Below, in pieces: positions 8,576-16,380 of a DNA stretch of 64,000 nt. This stretch comes from Deltaproteobacteria bacterium (GTDB lineage Bacteria > Myxococcota_A > Polyangia > GCA-2747355). Under the pieces are notes generated by a model that searched no databases, was not told where the DNA came from, and saw only the letters and a list, made by a program, of their open reading frames with translations. The translations under genes and the position numbers were made by a program. The stretch spans positions 1 through 64,000 of the forward strand of contig JACKDQ010000003.1 of NCBI GenBank assembly GCA_020633415.1, given 5' to 3'. How positions within the stretch are numbered: position 1 is the first letter of the stretch; the number at the start of each line of letters is the position of its first letter.

Positions 8576-9714
8576 AGAAGATGTATTGGCGTCCGCAGCG
8601 GATGTCGCTGCGCGTGTTAATCTTGCTGGCCGCGGTGATCGCGGGTGGCCTCGTTGCCCTCGAGACTTTTCGGCCGCTGACCAAGCAGCCGTTCTATAGC
8701 GAGCGCATTCGAGCCGCCCGTCTGACGCGAAAGGCCTTCGAGGTCATTCGCGAGGCGCGCACCACGCGACGCATCAAGCTAAACCCAAAGATCGATCCGA
8801 CCCGGTCCGGAATGATCGGCAAGCTGATTTCGGACACGACGACCAACACCGGGCACCTCGCCGCCAAGCAGACCTCGGTCAATCCGAATTTCGCTGCGGC
8901 GATAGTCGAGATGTTGATCAACGCCAAAGTACGCAAGGGCGATACCGTGGCAGTGGGCGTCTCCGGATCGTTCCCGGCGCTCAATATCGCGACTTATGCG
9001 GCGCTGCACGCAATGGGGCTCAAAGCCGTCGTGATCAGCAGCGTTGGCGCGTCGCAATTTGGCGCCAATCACCCCAAGCTGCTCTGGCCTGATATGGAAA
9101 AAGCGTTGTTCGATCGTGGAATCTTTCCTTATCGCAGCGCAGCAGCATCGTTGGGCGGAATCGACGATCGCGCCGTGGGCCTATCTGAGCGTGGACATCG
9201 CTTGCTACAAGCGGGCATTTCTCGGTCCGGTCTAACGGAGCTGGCCGTGGAGAACTATGACGACGGTCTGAAAAAGCGCATGCAGATCTACCGCGAAAAG
9301 GCTGGCGATGCGGAAATTCGCGCCTACATCAATGTCGGAGGCGGGACGATTTCCGTTGGCACGCATGTCGGCAAAGACTTGTTCAAGCCTGGTCTCAATC
9401 TGCGCATGCCACGCGGCAAGAACATCGACTCGGTGATGACCCGCTTCGCCAAGGTCGGTGTGCCGGTGATTCACATTTCGAAGGTCAGCGCGCTCGCCGA
9501 GCGTTATAAATTTCCGCCGACACCGCGGACTCTGCCGGAGATCGGGCAGGGTGCGATCTACATCCGGCCCGGTTACAGTCGGCTTTGGGCGGCGGCGCTG
9601 TTGGCGCTCTCGCTTGGCTTGCTGGTGGCCTTTTTGCGCCTCGATCTGGGCCAGAGGTTGTTTGCCGCGACTAAGAGCAGTTCCGGAAGTGACAGCCCGC
9701 AACAGATGGTCTAG
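8572..9714 (+). CDS. pgsW: Poly-gamma-glutamate system protein PgsW
   Basis: This 380-residue protein starts at the ATG that overlaps the pgsC stop (ATGA); a longer in-frame start at 8398 would overlap pgsC by 178 bp and is unlikely. It has one N-terminal membrane anchor (LILLAAVIAGGLVALETF), a large external domain and a C-terminal hydrophobic segment (about residues 340-365, LWAAALLALSLGLLVAFL). AVGVSGSFPALNIA, VVISSVGASQFGAN, YINVGGGTISVGTHVGKDLF and GVPVIHISK are typical of the PgsW family found beside pgsBC in diverse bacteria and archaea. Its biochemical role is not established; it is presumed to take the place of PgsA/CapA in export or assembly. The fourth gene of the operon begins inside its last codons. 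Confidence 0.88.
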   Translation: MKKMYWRPQRMSLRVLILLAAVIAGGLVALETFRPLTKQPFYSERIRAARLTRKAFEVIREARTTRRIKLNPKIDPTRSGMIGKLISDTTTNTGHLAAKQTSVNPNFAAAIVEMLINAKVRKGDTVAVGVSGSFPALNIATYAALHAMGLKAVVISSVGASQFGANHPKLLWPDMEKALFDRGIFPYRSAAASLGGIDDRAVGLSERGHRLLQAGISRSGLTELAVENYDDGLKKRMQIYREKAGDAEIRAYINVGGGTISVGTHVGKDLFKPGLNLRMPRGKNIDSVMTRFAKVGVPVIHISKVSALAERYKFPPTPRTLPEIGQGAIYIRPGYSRLWAAALLALSLGLLVAFLRLDLGQRLFAATKSSSGSDSPQQMV

Positions 9715-10765
9715 ACGCGCCGCGTGCGCAGTGCTCGCCGTTGCTGTGCTGTCGGGCTGTCGCTCGCACATCGAACCAGCGCCGGCCAAGCGTGGATCCG
9801 ATGCTGGTCTTGCGTCTGCTGATGCCGCGCCGGCACCGCTTGCCGTGCTGCATCAACCATTGCTGTCCTTGGTGAGCACGACGACCGTGTATGGCAAACA
9901 AAGCCAACGTGTTCTGCCGCCGAGCGACAGCGAGCTTGAGACATTCGCCGACGCGTGGAAATCGCTGATCCGAGGTCGCGTCCGCGAAGCTGCGGATGGC
10001 TTTGCCGCTGTCGGCTATCGTCTGGTCGAGTTGATCGACGAAGGTCGGTCTCGTTACCTGATCCAGAGTAGCGTGACTCGCACCCGCAGCTGGGGGCTCT
10101 ATGCTTACGATGCGTTTGCTCGACGACCGCTATTGATAGAGGCGCCCCATCCGCGGCACGACAAGTATACCGGCCGTCAGTCTGCACGGTTGTTCGCCAG
10201 CCTTGGCGGACGGGCATTCATGATGGCGACGAGTTATCGCTGCTCCGGTCCGCGAGCATCAGGTTGTTTCGGTCGCGCCTCACGATGTCGGTCGCCTCGA
10301 GACGGCCGAAACACCGATGTCGCCCACAACGTGCGCTCGTTCTTCCACGTCGCCCATCGCACGCTACTGCAAAGCGATCCCGCGCTGGTTGCGGTTCAGC
10401 TTCACGGGTATTCGCGCCGACCTGGTCGGCGGCTGCATATTATTGTCTCAGATGGCACCCGTTTGCCCGCCGCTGATGGGGCGCTGTCCAACCGCCTGGC
10501 GCGCGTGCTGCGGACGATGGTCGAGCGCCGCGCCGTGATCCGAAGCTGTAATGAGCGGGACAATCGTTCATTCCTTTGCGGAACGTTCAATGTTCAAGGC
10601 CGTTACGCCAACGGATCGCCCGAGCCGTGTCGAAAACGAGGCGCGTCGCCCTCGGGACGGTTTCTGCATATCGAGCAGTCGTTGTCTGCCCGACGCCAGG
10701 GCGGCGATCTTTCGCCCAGCCTGCTGACGCGCGCGCTGCGAGAGCTGTTTCCCAGCGCGCGCTAG
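9689..10765 (+). CDS. Lipoprotein of unknown function, fourth gene of the Pgs operon, possible hydrolase
   Basis: The likely start is GTG 9689, which overlaps the end of pgsW by 26 bp and gives a clean lipoprotein signal, RRAACAVLAVAVLSGCRSH, with the acylated Cys at about residue 24. An in-frame ATG at 9551 would lie deep inside pgsW. After an Ala/Asp-rich linker comes a folded domain with conserved-looking polar motifs: EAPHPRHD (His154, His157, Asp158), DVAHNVRSFFHVAHR, QLHGYS (His239), VSDGTR and four later Cys residues. His/Asp-rich loops of this kind suggest a metal-dependent hydrolase, loosely like N-formylglutamate amidohydrolase or phage poly-gamma-glutamate hydrolase, but I recognise no family with certainty. 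Its place in the operon suggests polymer release, trimming or anchoring. This function is inference. Confidence 0.75.
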   Translation: MTARNRWSRRAACAVLAVAVLSGCRSHIEPAPAKRGSDAGLASADAAPAPLAVLHQPLLSLVSTTTVYGKQSQRVLPPSDSELETFADAWKSLIRGRVREAADGFAAVGYRLVELIDEGRSRYLIQSSVTRTRSWGLYAYDAFARRPLLIEAPHPRHDKYTGRQSARLFASLGGRAFMMATSYRCSGPRASGCFGRASRCRSPRDGRNTDVAHNVRSFFHVAHRTLLQSDPALVAVQLHGYSRRPGRRLHIIVSDGTRLPAADGALSNRLARVLRTMVERRAVIRSCNERDNRSFLCGTFNVQGRYANGSPEPCRKRGASPSGRFLHIEQSLSARRQGGDLSPSLLTRALRELFPSAR

Positions 10766-10777
10766 CGAACGAGGCCG

Positions 10778-12265
10778 CTACTTGCGCAGCAGCATATAGA
10801 GCGTGCTGCCTTGCCGGAAAACCAATAGCAGCACTTGCTGCTCCGCTTGCCGATAGGCCTCGGAGAACGACTTGGCCGAGCTGATCGGTCGGCGGTTGAT
10901 CTCAAGTAGAACGTCACCTTCGCGCAGCCCGGCTTGAGCTGCAGGGGTATCCTGCTCGACGCCGACCACCACGACGCCTTGCTGTAGCTGATCGGGTAGT
11001 CGGTACTTGCGTTTGAGGTCCGAATCCAGACGACTTACGGTCAGCCCGCCGAGAACCCCCTGGTCCTTACTGATTTGTGTGGTGTTTCCGCGACCGCTCT
11101 CGAGCTCACCCAGCGTGAGTTCGAGCGAGGTTCGCTTGCCGTCGCGCAATAGCTCGACTTTGACCTTGTGTCCCGCTCCGGCGATCGCCACCAGGTTTCG
11201 CAGTTTTCCGGTCGAGTCGGTCGGTGTCCCGTTGATTGAGAGGATCACGTCACCTCGCTTGAGTCCGCCGCGAGCTGCCGGGCTGTTTGCCTGGACGTCG
11301 GAGACCAGAACGCCGCGGTTGTTCTTGATGTTGAGCGCCTTGGCGAGGTCACCGGTCAGCTCTTGGATCGCGATGCCCAGCCAGCCACGCACGACTTTGC
11401 CAAACTTGAGGATGCTGCTCTGGATCGCTTTCGCCATATTCGACGGGATGGCGAAGCCGATGCCCTGATATCCGCCGCTGCGCGAGAGGATTGCGGTGTT
11501 GATCCCGACGAGCTGACCTTCCATGTTGACCAAGGCGCCACCGGAATTACCGGGGTTGATCGCTGCGTCGGTCTGAATGAAATCCTCGTAATCGACGATG
11601 CCAACGTTGGCCCGACCCTTGGCTGACACAATGCCCATCGTAACGGTTTGTCCGACACCGAATGGGTTACCGATCGCTAGCACGACGTCGCCGAGCCGTA
11701 GGCGGTCCGAATTGCCAAAGGACAGCGGCCTTAGATCTTTGACGTCGCCCTCTAGTCGCAGCACGGCGAGGTCGCTCTTCGGATCGGTGCCGATGATCTT
11801 TGCGGCGAGATCTCGACCGTCGTGGAGATGAACTTTGATCTCGTCCGCTTTGTCGACGACGTGGTTGTTGGTTAGAACCACCCCGTCCTTGGTGACGATC
11901 ACTCCCGAGCCCAGGCTGCGTTGGCGCTGCTCGCGGGGCACGGCTTGTTGCCCGCCGAAGCCCTCAAAGAAGCGACGGAAGAATGGATCGGAAAAGAATG
12001 GCGAACGGCGCTGGTGGATTACCTTGACCGACGAGATGTTGACCACGCTTGCCGTCGCTTGTTCGGCGATATCGGCGATGCTCGCCGTCGACGATGACTT
12101 CGTACTGGCGTAGGCGAACGCTGGATGTGGCAGCCGCAGCGCGACGGTCGACGATGATCCTACGCTGTCTCGAGAAGACGTTGACGTGCTGTAGCAAGCA
12201 TGGGGGAGCGTCGATAGCAGTGCAAGCCCCCCGACTACCACCAATGCTTTCGTTATCCGTGACAT
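10778..12265 (-). CDS. HtrA/DegP-type periplasmic serine protease (Do family)
   Basis: This 495-residue protein is a periplasmic protease/chaperone that degrades misfolded envelope proteins. The start is ATG 12265, preceded by GGAGG 6 bp upstream; longer starts lack a signal sequence. A signal peptide (SRITKALVVVGGLALLSTLP) is followed by a Ser/Thr-rich linker. The trypsin-like domain carries the full triad: His in LTNNHVVD, Asp in SDLAVLR and Ser in NPGNSGGALV. Two PDZ domains follow (GWLGIAIQEL region and the C-terminal third with VVVGVEQDTPAAQAGLREGD). The gene lies next to a receiver-like gene and two Hsp20 genes, a sensible stress grouping. A Cys shortly after the signal peptide is not in a canonical lipobox. 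Whether it is DegP, DegQ or MucD cannot be settled. Confidence 0.93.
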   Translation of the reverse strand: MSRITKALVVVGGLALLSTLPHACYSTSTSSRDSVGSSSTVALRLPHPAFAYASTKSSSTASIADIAEQATASVVNISSVKVIHQRRSPFFSDPFFRRFFEGFGGQQAVPREQRQRSLGSGVIVTKDGVVLTNNHVVDKADEIKVHLHDGRDLAAKIIGTDPKSDLAVLRLEGDVKDLRPLSFGNSDRLRLGDVVLAIGNPFGVGQTVTMGIVSAKGRANVGIVDYEDFIQTDAAINPGNSGGALVNMEGQLVGINTAILSRSGGYQGIGFAIPSNMAKAIQSSILKFGKVVRGWLGIAIQELTGDLAKALNIKNNRGVLVSDVQANSPAARGGLKRGDVILSINGTPTDSTGKLRNLVAIAGAGHKVKVELLRDGKRTSLELTLGELESGRGNTTQISKDQGVLGGLTVSRLDSDLKRKYRLPDQLQQGVVVVGVEQDTPAAQAGLREGDVLLEINRRPISSAKSFSEAYRQAEQQVLLLVFRQGSTLYMLLRK

Positions 12266-12333
12266 GGTCAGCCTCCGAATTTCCGGCGGATCTGAGTTGT
12301 AGGCCCGCAGCGGTGCAAGGCTCGCCAATGCTG

Positions 12334-12786
12334 CTAGGCGGCAACAAGCCGATCCAGGCGAGCGGGCATAAGTCTATCGAGTTCGCGTTGAATCGCCAGC
12401 AGGTTGGCCGGGACGCGCGTTACGGCCAAGCGTCGGAGCTCGTGTTCGACAAACGATGCGTCGCCTTCATAGAGTGCGATGATCGGCATCGACCAGTCGA
12501 TCTGACGAATGGCATCGAGCACGCTCAGCGCTACTGCGGTGTCGCGAGCCAGGTCGACTACTACTGCATCCGCGGGCGGCACTGCGCAACGCTGCCGCTG
12601 CTTGATCTGCTGAATCACGCGATAGCCGAGGGGCGAGCGAGAAACCGCGTAGCCCCGCTGCTCTAGAGATTCTGCCAGGCGTGAATCGGCGAGCGAGCCT
12701 GCCAGAAGAATGCGAGTGCAGGGGGCATATCCGTCGTCTTCTAGCACGGCAGCAGACGGCTGTTGTCGTTTAGCTGACTTGCGCAT
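12334..12786 (-). CDS. Response-regulator receiver-like protein (degenerate)
   Basis: This 150-residue protein has the alternating strand/helix pattern of a CheY-like receiver domain: RILLAGSLADSRLAESLEQR, then ADAVVVDLARD at the phospho-acceptor strand, then MPIIALYEGD. The Asp of VVVDLA could be the acceptor, but the acidic pair normally near the N-terminus and the conserved Thr/Ser and Lys are not evident. There is no output domain. It is 68 bp upstream of the DegP-like gene in the same direction and divergent from hsp20, so it may be co-transcribed with the protease. It could be a single-domain signalling protein or a pseudo-receiver. The start codon is assigned from length only. Confidence 0.6.
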   Translation of the reverse strand: MRKSAKRQQPSAAVLEDDGYAPCTRILLAGSLADSRLAESLEQRGYAVSRSPLGYRVIQQIKQRQRCAVPPADAVVVDLARDTAVALSVLDAIRQIDWSMPIIALYEGDASFVEHELRRLAVTRVPANLLAIQRELDRLMPARLDRLVAA

Positions 12787-12900
12787 TTGGGGCCTCCCAG
12801 TTCGGTTAAACGGCGTTTCGGTTGCGCAACCCGTGCTACGCGCTGGATATTTCCGCTTCCGCTAGAAAATGCGCTTCGGGCAGAATTTTTTTCGCGCGGG

Positions 12901-12928
12901 TTGACAGCGTAAGGTCGCGACCTAGCTT
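12901..12928 (+). promoter_or_regulatory. Weak sigma-70-like promoter before the hsp20 pair
   Basis: A perfect TTGACA (12901-12906) is followed after 16 bp by TAGCTT (12923-12928), a poor -10 match. The surrounding sequence is locally richer in A/T than the genes. Transcription would start about 60 bp before the hsp20 ATG. A heat-shock sigma-32 type element is not evident. Confidence 0.25.
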
Positions 12929-12998
12929 GGTGGCGTGCGGGAGTCGGGGAACGAGCTCCCTAAAAGAATACGATGGGCATTTTTATTGGAGGTGCAAT

Positions 12999-13451
12999 AT
13001 GTTGACGCGATGGAGCGACTTCGACCGAACCTTCGCCGCCCTCGACGACTTTCGACGGCGAATGGACCGGCTGTTTTACGACTACGACCAACTGCGTGAC
13101 GACGATCGCTGGCTCAGCTCTCGGACCGGTTGGCCGGCTGTGGCGGTTCGTGACGAAGGCAACCAGCTGACGGTTTACGCCGAGGTTCCCGGTCTTTCAG
13201 ACAAGGACATCAACCTCAACCTGAATCAAAATGTGCTGAGTATCGCTGGCCAGCGCAGCGCTGAGGTCCCCGAGGGGTTTACCGCTCACCGCCAGGAGCG
13301 TGGCAGCTACGAGTTTAGTCGGAGTCTTTCGTTGCCCTGCGCTGTCGATCCCGAAAGGGCGAAGGCCGTTGTGAAGGATGGCATTTTGACCGTCACCCTG
13401 GAAAAGGCGCAGGAAGCGAAACCGCGCCAGATCACCGTCAAGGCCCGCTAG
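12999..13451 (+). CDS. Small heat shock protein, Hsp20/alpha-crystallin family (first of two)
   Basis: Hsp20 proteins are ATP-independent chaperones that hold unfolding proteins in the cytoplasm. The 150-residue product starts at ATG 12999, with TGGAGGTG 6 bp upstream; an in-frame start at 12822 would add 59 residues of unlike composition and is rejected. The N-terminus (RWSDFDRTFAALDDFRRRMD) is the usual Hsp20 class A start. The alpha-crystallin domain runs from about residue 45 (WPAVAVRDEGNQLTVYAEVP) to the C-terminus, with the signature AVVKDGILTVTL and the terminal ITVKAR strand. A second hsp20 gene follows after 26 bp. Assignment is secure. Confidence 0.95.
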   Translation: MLTRWSDFDRTFAALDDFRRRMDRLFYDYDQLRDDDRWLSSRTGWPAVAVRDEGNQLTVYAEVPGLSDKDINLNLNQNVLSIAGQRSAEVPEGFTAHRQERGSYEFSRSLSLPCAVDPERAKAVVKDGILTVTLEKAQEAKPRQITVKAR

Positions 13452-13477
13452 CGAGCGAGCGAGGGAGGAGGCGAAAA

Positions 13478-13843
13478 ATGAGCAAAGAGCTTTCACGCCA
13501 TGAAGGAACGCGGCCGGAGACCGTCGACCAACTCCGTTGGCTTAAGCCGGCCTGCGATGTCTTCGAGAGCAAAGACGAGTGGCTGATTACGGCAGATGTG
13601 CCGGGGACCAAGCAAGATGCGTTGCATCTGCATCTCGACAAGGGCGAGCTAGCGATCGAGGCGAGACGCACCGATTGGTTCGACAACTCGCAGGCATTTG
13701 CCGGTTGGCGGCGGGTCTTTTCGTTGCCGGCCGGTATCGATGGAAGCAAGGTCTCGGCCGAACTGAAGCACGGCGTGGTATCGATTCGCCTGCCCAAATC
13801 GGAGGCGATCCGCCCGCGCCGCATCGCGGTCAATGCGGGCTAG
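13478..13843 (+). CDS. Small heat shock protein, Hsp20/alpha-crystallin family (second of two)
   Basis: This 121-residue Hsp20 lies 26 bp behind the first one, with a strong ribosome-binding site (GGAGGAGG) ahead of ATG 13478. It has a short N-terminal arm, then an alpha-crystallin domain beginning KPACDVFESKDEWLITADVP and ending with SAELKHGVVSIRLPKSE. The arm and the region between the strands are shorter than in the first copy, and the Ala-x-x-x-Asn-Gly-Val-Leu signature is altered to AELKHGVVSI. Two adjacent Hsp20 paralogues often form mixed oligomers (known for IbpA/IbpB), and that is a plausible reading here. The last 4 bp overlap the end of the convergent sigma-54 activator gene. Confidence 0.92.
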   Translation: MSKELSRHEGTRPETVDQLRWLKPACDVFESKDEWLITADVPGTKQDALHLHLDKGELAIEARRTDWFDNSQAFAGWRRVFSLPAGIDGSKVSAELKHGVVSIRLPKSEAIRPRRIAVNAG

Positions 13844-15267
13844 CCGCGAAAGTCTTCCTTGCTTAAGCCGTAGTACTTGAGCTTGTCAAAAAGGGACCGC
13901 GGCTGCATCCCCGCGCGGTGAGCCGTTTGGCCGATGTGGCCGCGGGTCTCCTTGAGCAATGCTTCAAGGTAGGCCTTTTCAGCTCGCTCGAGGACTTCGC
14001 GGCGCACATCGCGCCAGGGTCGCTTGAGCCATTCCGCCGCAGGTGAATGAGCGATGTTGTGGGTGGGGATTTCGCTCGATGGCACGCTGCGCGCAGCGCG
14101 AATGATTCCGTCAGGGAGTTGGTCGAGGGTTATCTCTTCGCCCGGGCAGAGCAGCATCGCGCGTTCAACGACGTTGACCAATTCGCGGACGTTTCCCGGC
14201 CACGGGTAGCGCATCAAAGCGTCCCGAACTTCGGGTGACATGCCGTAAATTTCGGTGCCAAGGCGTGGTCTGGTGTAGTCGATATAATTTTGCGCCAGCT
14301 CAGGGATGTCCTCGGTGCGCTCACGTAAGGGGGGAATGGTGAGGGTCATCACCGACAGGCGAAAATAGAGATCTTGGCGAAACCGCCCATGCTCGATCTC
14401 TGCGTCAAGGTCGCGATTGGTGGCCGCCATCACACGGACGTCAACGGGTGTGGCGCGCTCAGCGCCCAACCGACGGATCTCGCGCTCTTGTAGAACGCGC
14501 AGCAGCTTGACCTGAAGATGCGGGGCCAGCTCGCCGATCTCGTCGAGGAAGATCGTGCCGCCGTGGGCGAGCTCAAAACAGCCGCGGCGCGATGTTGCTG
14601 CGCCGGTGAAGGCGCCCTTTTCGTGGCCAAAAAGCTCACTTTCCAGCAGCGTCTCGGGGAGCGCCCCGCAGTTGATCGCGACAAAGGGGCTCTTTGAACG
14701 CGCGCTATCGTAATGGATCGCTTGGGCTAGACGCTCTTTGCCCACACCGGTCTCCCCGAGAATCAGCAGCGAGATGCCTGCGTTGACGATCCGATGCACG
14801 GTGTCGAGAAAGTGAGACATTGCCGGGCTGCTTGAGCTGAAGTCGGCGAGGCCCGGACGATCGACAAGGCGACGATTGAGCGCCTTTTGCTCGATATACT
14901 CGGCCTGTTTGGCAATCGTTGTTTGAAGCACGTCGGCGAGCGCGGCCGATCCAATCGATGATTCGAGAACGGTCTGACAGCCGGCTGCCAAGAGTGCCGC
15001 ACGCTCTTCCTCATCGAAGGAAGGGCCCAAGACGACCAGCGTCGCCGCGTCGGGGCGCTCGAGGTAATTCGTGACGATCTCCTCGGGGGGCGAGGGGAGA
15101 CGTCCCCGGCTGACAACTAGCACATCGCAGGTGCGGCGTGTGATTCGCTCCCAAGTGCTGTCTTCGCCGTTGAGTACCTCGACGATCGTCCCGGTATGCG
15201 CGAGCGCACGGCGCAGATCGGTACCGAGTGACTTTTCTTCAACGGCAATGACGAGACGAATTAGCAC
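13840..15267 (-). CDS. Sigma-54-dependent transcriptional activator (NtrC-type) with degenerate receiver
   Basis: This 475-residue enhancer-binding protein has three parts. The N-terminal 120 residues resemble a receiver fold, but the phospho-acceptor position reads CDVLVVSRGR, without Asp, so it is unlikely to be phosphorylated. The AAA+ domain has Walker A GETGVGKE, the sigma-54 contact loop GAFTGA, Walker B GGTIFLDEIGEL, and the LFFRL-type and LREREDI-type motifs (YFRLSVMTLTIPPLRERTEDI). The C-terminus is a Fis-like helix-turn-helix (GHIGQTAHRAGMQPRSLFDKL). The start is GTG 15267. Its convergent overlap with hsp20 and the nearby chaperone and protease genes suggest a stress role, but no sigma-54 promoter (TGGCAC-N5-TTGC) was found locally. 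Confidence 0.93.
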   Translation of the reverse strand: MLIRLVIAVEEKSLGTDLRRALAHTGTIVEVLNGEDSTWERITRRTCDVLVVSRGRLPSPPEEIVTNYLERPDAATLVVLGPSFDEEERAALLAAGCQTVLESSIGSAALADVLQTTIAKQAEYIEQKALNRRLVDRPGLADFSSSSPAMSHFLDTVHRIVNAGISLLILGETGVGKERLAQAIHYDSARSKSPFVAINCGALPETLLESELFGHEKGAFTGAATSRRGCFELAHGGTIFLDEIGELAPHLQVKLLRVLQEREIRRLGAERATPVDVRVMAATNRDLDAEIEHGRFRQDLYFRLSVMTLTIPPLRERTEDIPELAQNYIDYTRPRLGTEIYGMSPEVRDALMRYPWPGNVRELVNVVERAMLLCPGEEITLDQLPDGIIRAARSVPSSEIPTHNIAHSPAAEWLKRPWRDVRREVLERAEKAYLEALLKETRGHIGQTAHRAGMQPRSLFDKLKYYGLSKEDFRG

Positions 15268-15342
15268 GGTGCCCTATCCGACTACCCTTGATTGCGCGCT
15301 GAAGTATTGCGACTGAGTGCCGTTGTGGCAAGGGGTTTGCGG

Positions 15343-16374
15343 CTATTCAATTCTTGCGGCCAGTGAAGGAGGGATTTGGCAAACGTTCTCGGGGGCTCCG
15401 GCGATCCCCAAGTGAAGCACCCGCGCTCCGGTCGGACTGACAGGGTTCGTGCTCTTGCCGACGACGATGCCATCTTCGGGGGCATGAAAGACCTTTAGCT
15501 CATCGCCGAAGATATTGGAAAGCGTGGCGATCCTTTGCCCTTCCTTGACTTCCTCGGCGAGGTCGCTGTGCACCACCAACACGCCGCCGGCGTCGGAATG
15601 GATCCAAAAGGACTTGTGGCAGAGCACGTAATCGTCGTCAATCTCCGGCGATAGTTGATGGATCATCCCTAGATCGGCCAGCACGTTTCTCACCCCCGAT
15701 AGACCGTCGCGGATCATCCCGCGCTGAAAGCGCATCGGGTCGCCGACTTCGACGGTGATCGCGTAGATGCCGCGCTCCATCGCTGCTGCGCGCAATGTAC
15801 CGTCGGCGCCCTCGTTGTGCACGACGATCTGGGCCTGCTGCAGCTGCGCCATGCGCGCGGTGACCGGGTGGCACATATCCGCGCGGACATAGAACGAATT
15901 GACGCGTCCGAAGCTCGCGGTGTGCAAGTCGATCATGTAATCGGCGACGTTGACGATCCGCGACATCAGTCGGTGTCCATACATCTCGGCGTTGTCGCCG
16001 TTTGCCGTCCCGGGCATCAGACGGTTCAAGTCGCGACCGCCAGGGAAGACGCGCTCATTGTCGAGGAACGAGGGTACGTTCATTACCGGCACACCGACGA
16101 CGGTGCCATTGAGCTTATCTTCTTCGAGCCCGGCAAACAGCCGCTGAACGATCGGAATGCCGTTCAGTTCGTTTCCGTGGATCGCCGCCGCGACGACGAC
16201 TGTTGGGCCAGGAGCGCAACCGCGGGCGACCATCACCGGGACCCAGGTCCAAGAGCCGACCGCGTTGGTCACCAGACGCACCTTGTAGCGCGTTCGAGTT
16301 CCGGGAGCGAGCGCGTCGAGGTCGAGGCTGTCGACGACTGGCGCCTCGGGGTAGAGCGTGACGGTCTTTTTCAT
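15343..16374 (-). CDS. Succinylglutamate desuccinylase/aspartoacylase family zinc hydrolase
   Basis: This 343-residue protein belongs to the zinc carboxypeptidase-like AstE/AspA superfamily, which removes acyl groups from amino acids. The zinc site is visible: His and Glu in AIHGNELNG, and a later His in YMIDLHTASFGR. RDLNRLMPG is the substrate-binding Arg/Asn motif, and TVEVGDPMRF holds the catalytic Glu. The C-terminal third is a beta-rich lid (HSDAGGVLVVHSDLAEEVKEGQ). The gene starts 6 bp after the stop of the ATP-grasp-like gene upstream, so both are almost surely one operon. Such hydrolases beside ATP-grasp ligases suggest opposing making and breaking of an amide bond. The actual substrate is unknown. 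Confidence 0.88.
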   Translation of the reverse strand: MKKTVTLYPEAPVVDSLDLDALAPGTRTRYKVRLVTNAVGSWTWVPVMVARGCAPGPTVVVAAAIHGNELNGIPIVQRLFAGLEEDKLNGTVVGVPVMNVPSFLDNERVFPGGRDLNRLMPGTANGDNAEMYGHRLMSRIVNVADYMIDLHTASFGRVNSFYVRADMCHPVTARMAQLQQAQIVVHNEGADGTLRAAAMERGIYAITVEVGDPMRFQRGMIRDGLSGVRNVLADLGMIHQLSPEIDDDYVLCHKSFWIHSDAGGVLVVHSDLAEEVKEGQRIATLSNIFGDELKVFHAPEDGIVVGKSTNPVSPTGARVLHLGIAGAPENVCQIPPSLAARIE

Positions 16375-16380
16375 CGCCAG

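Noticed and set aside
12822..12998. Longer start for the first Hsp20
   Set aside because: The 59 extra residues have no Hsp20 similarity and ATG 12999 has a strong ribosome-binding site.
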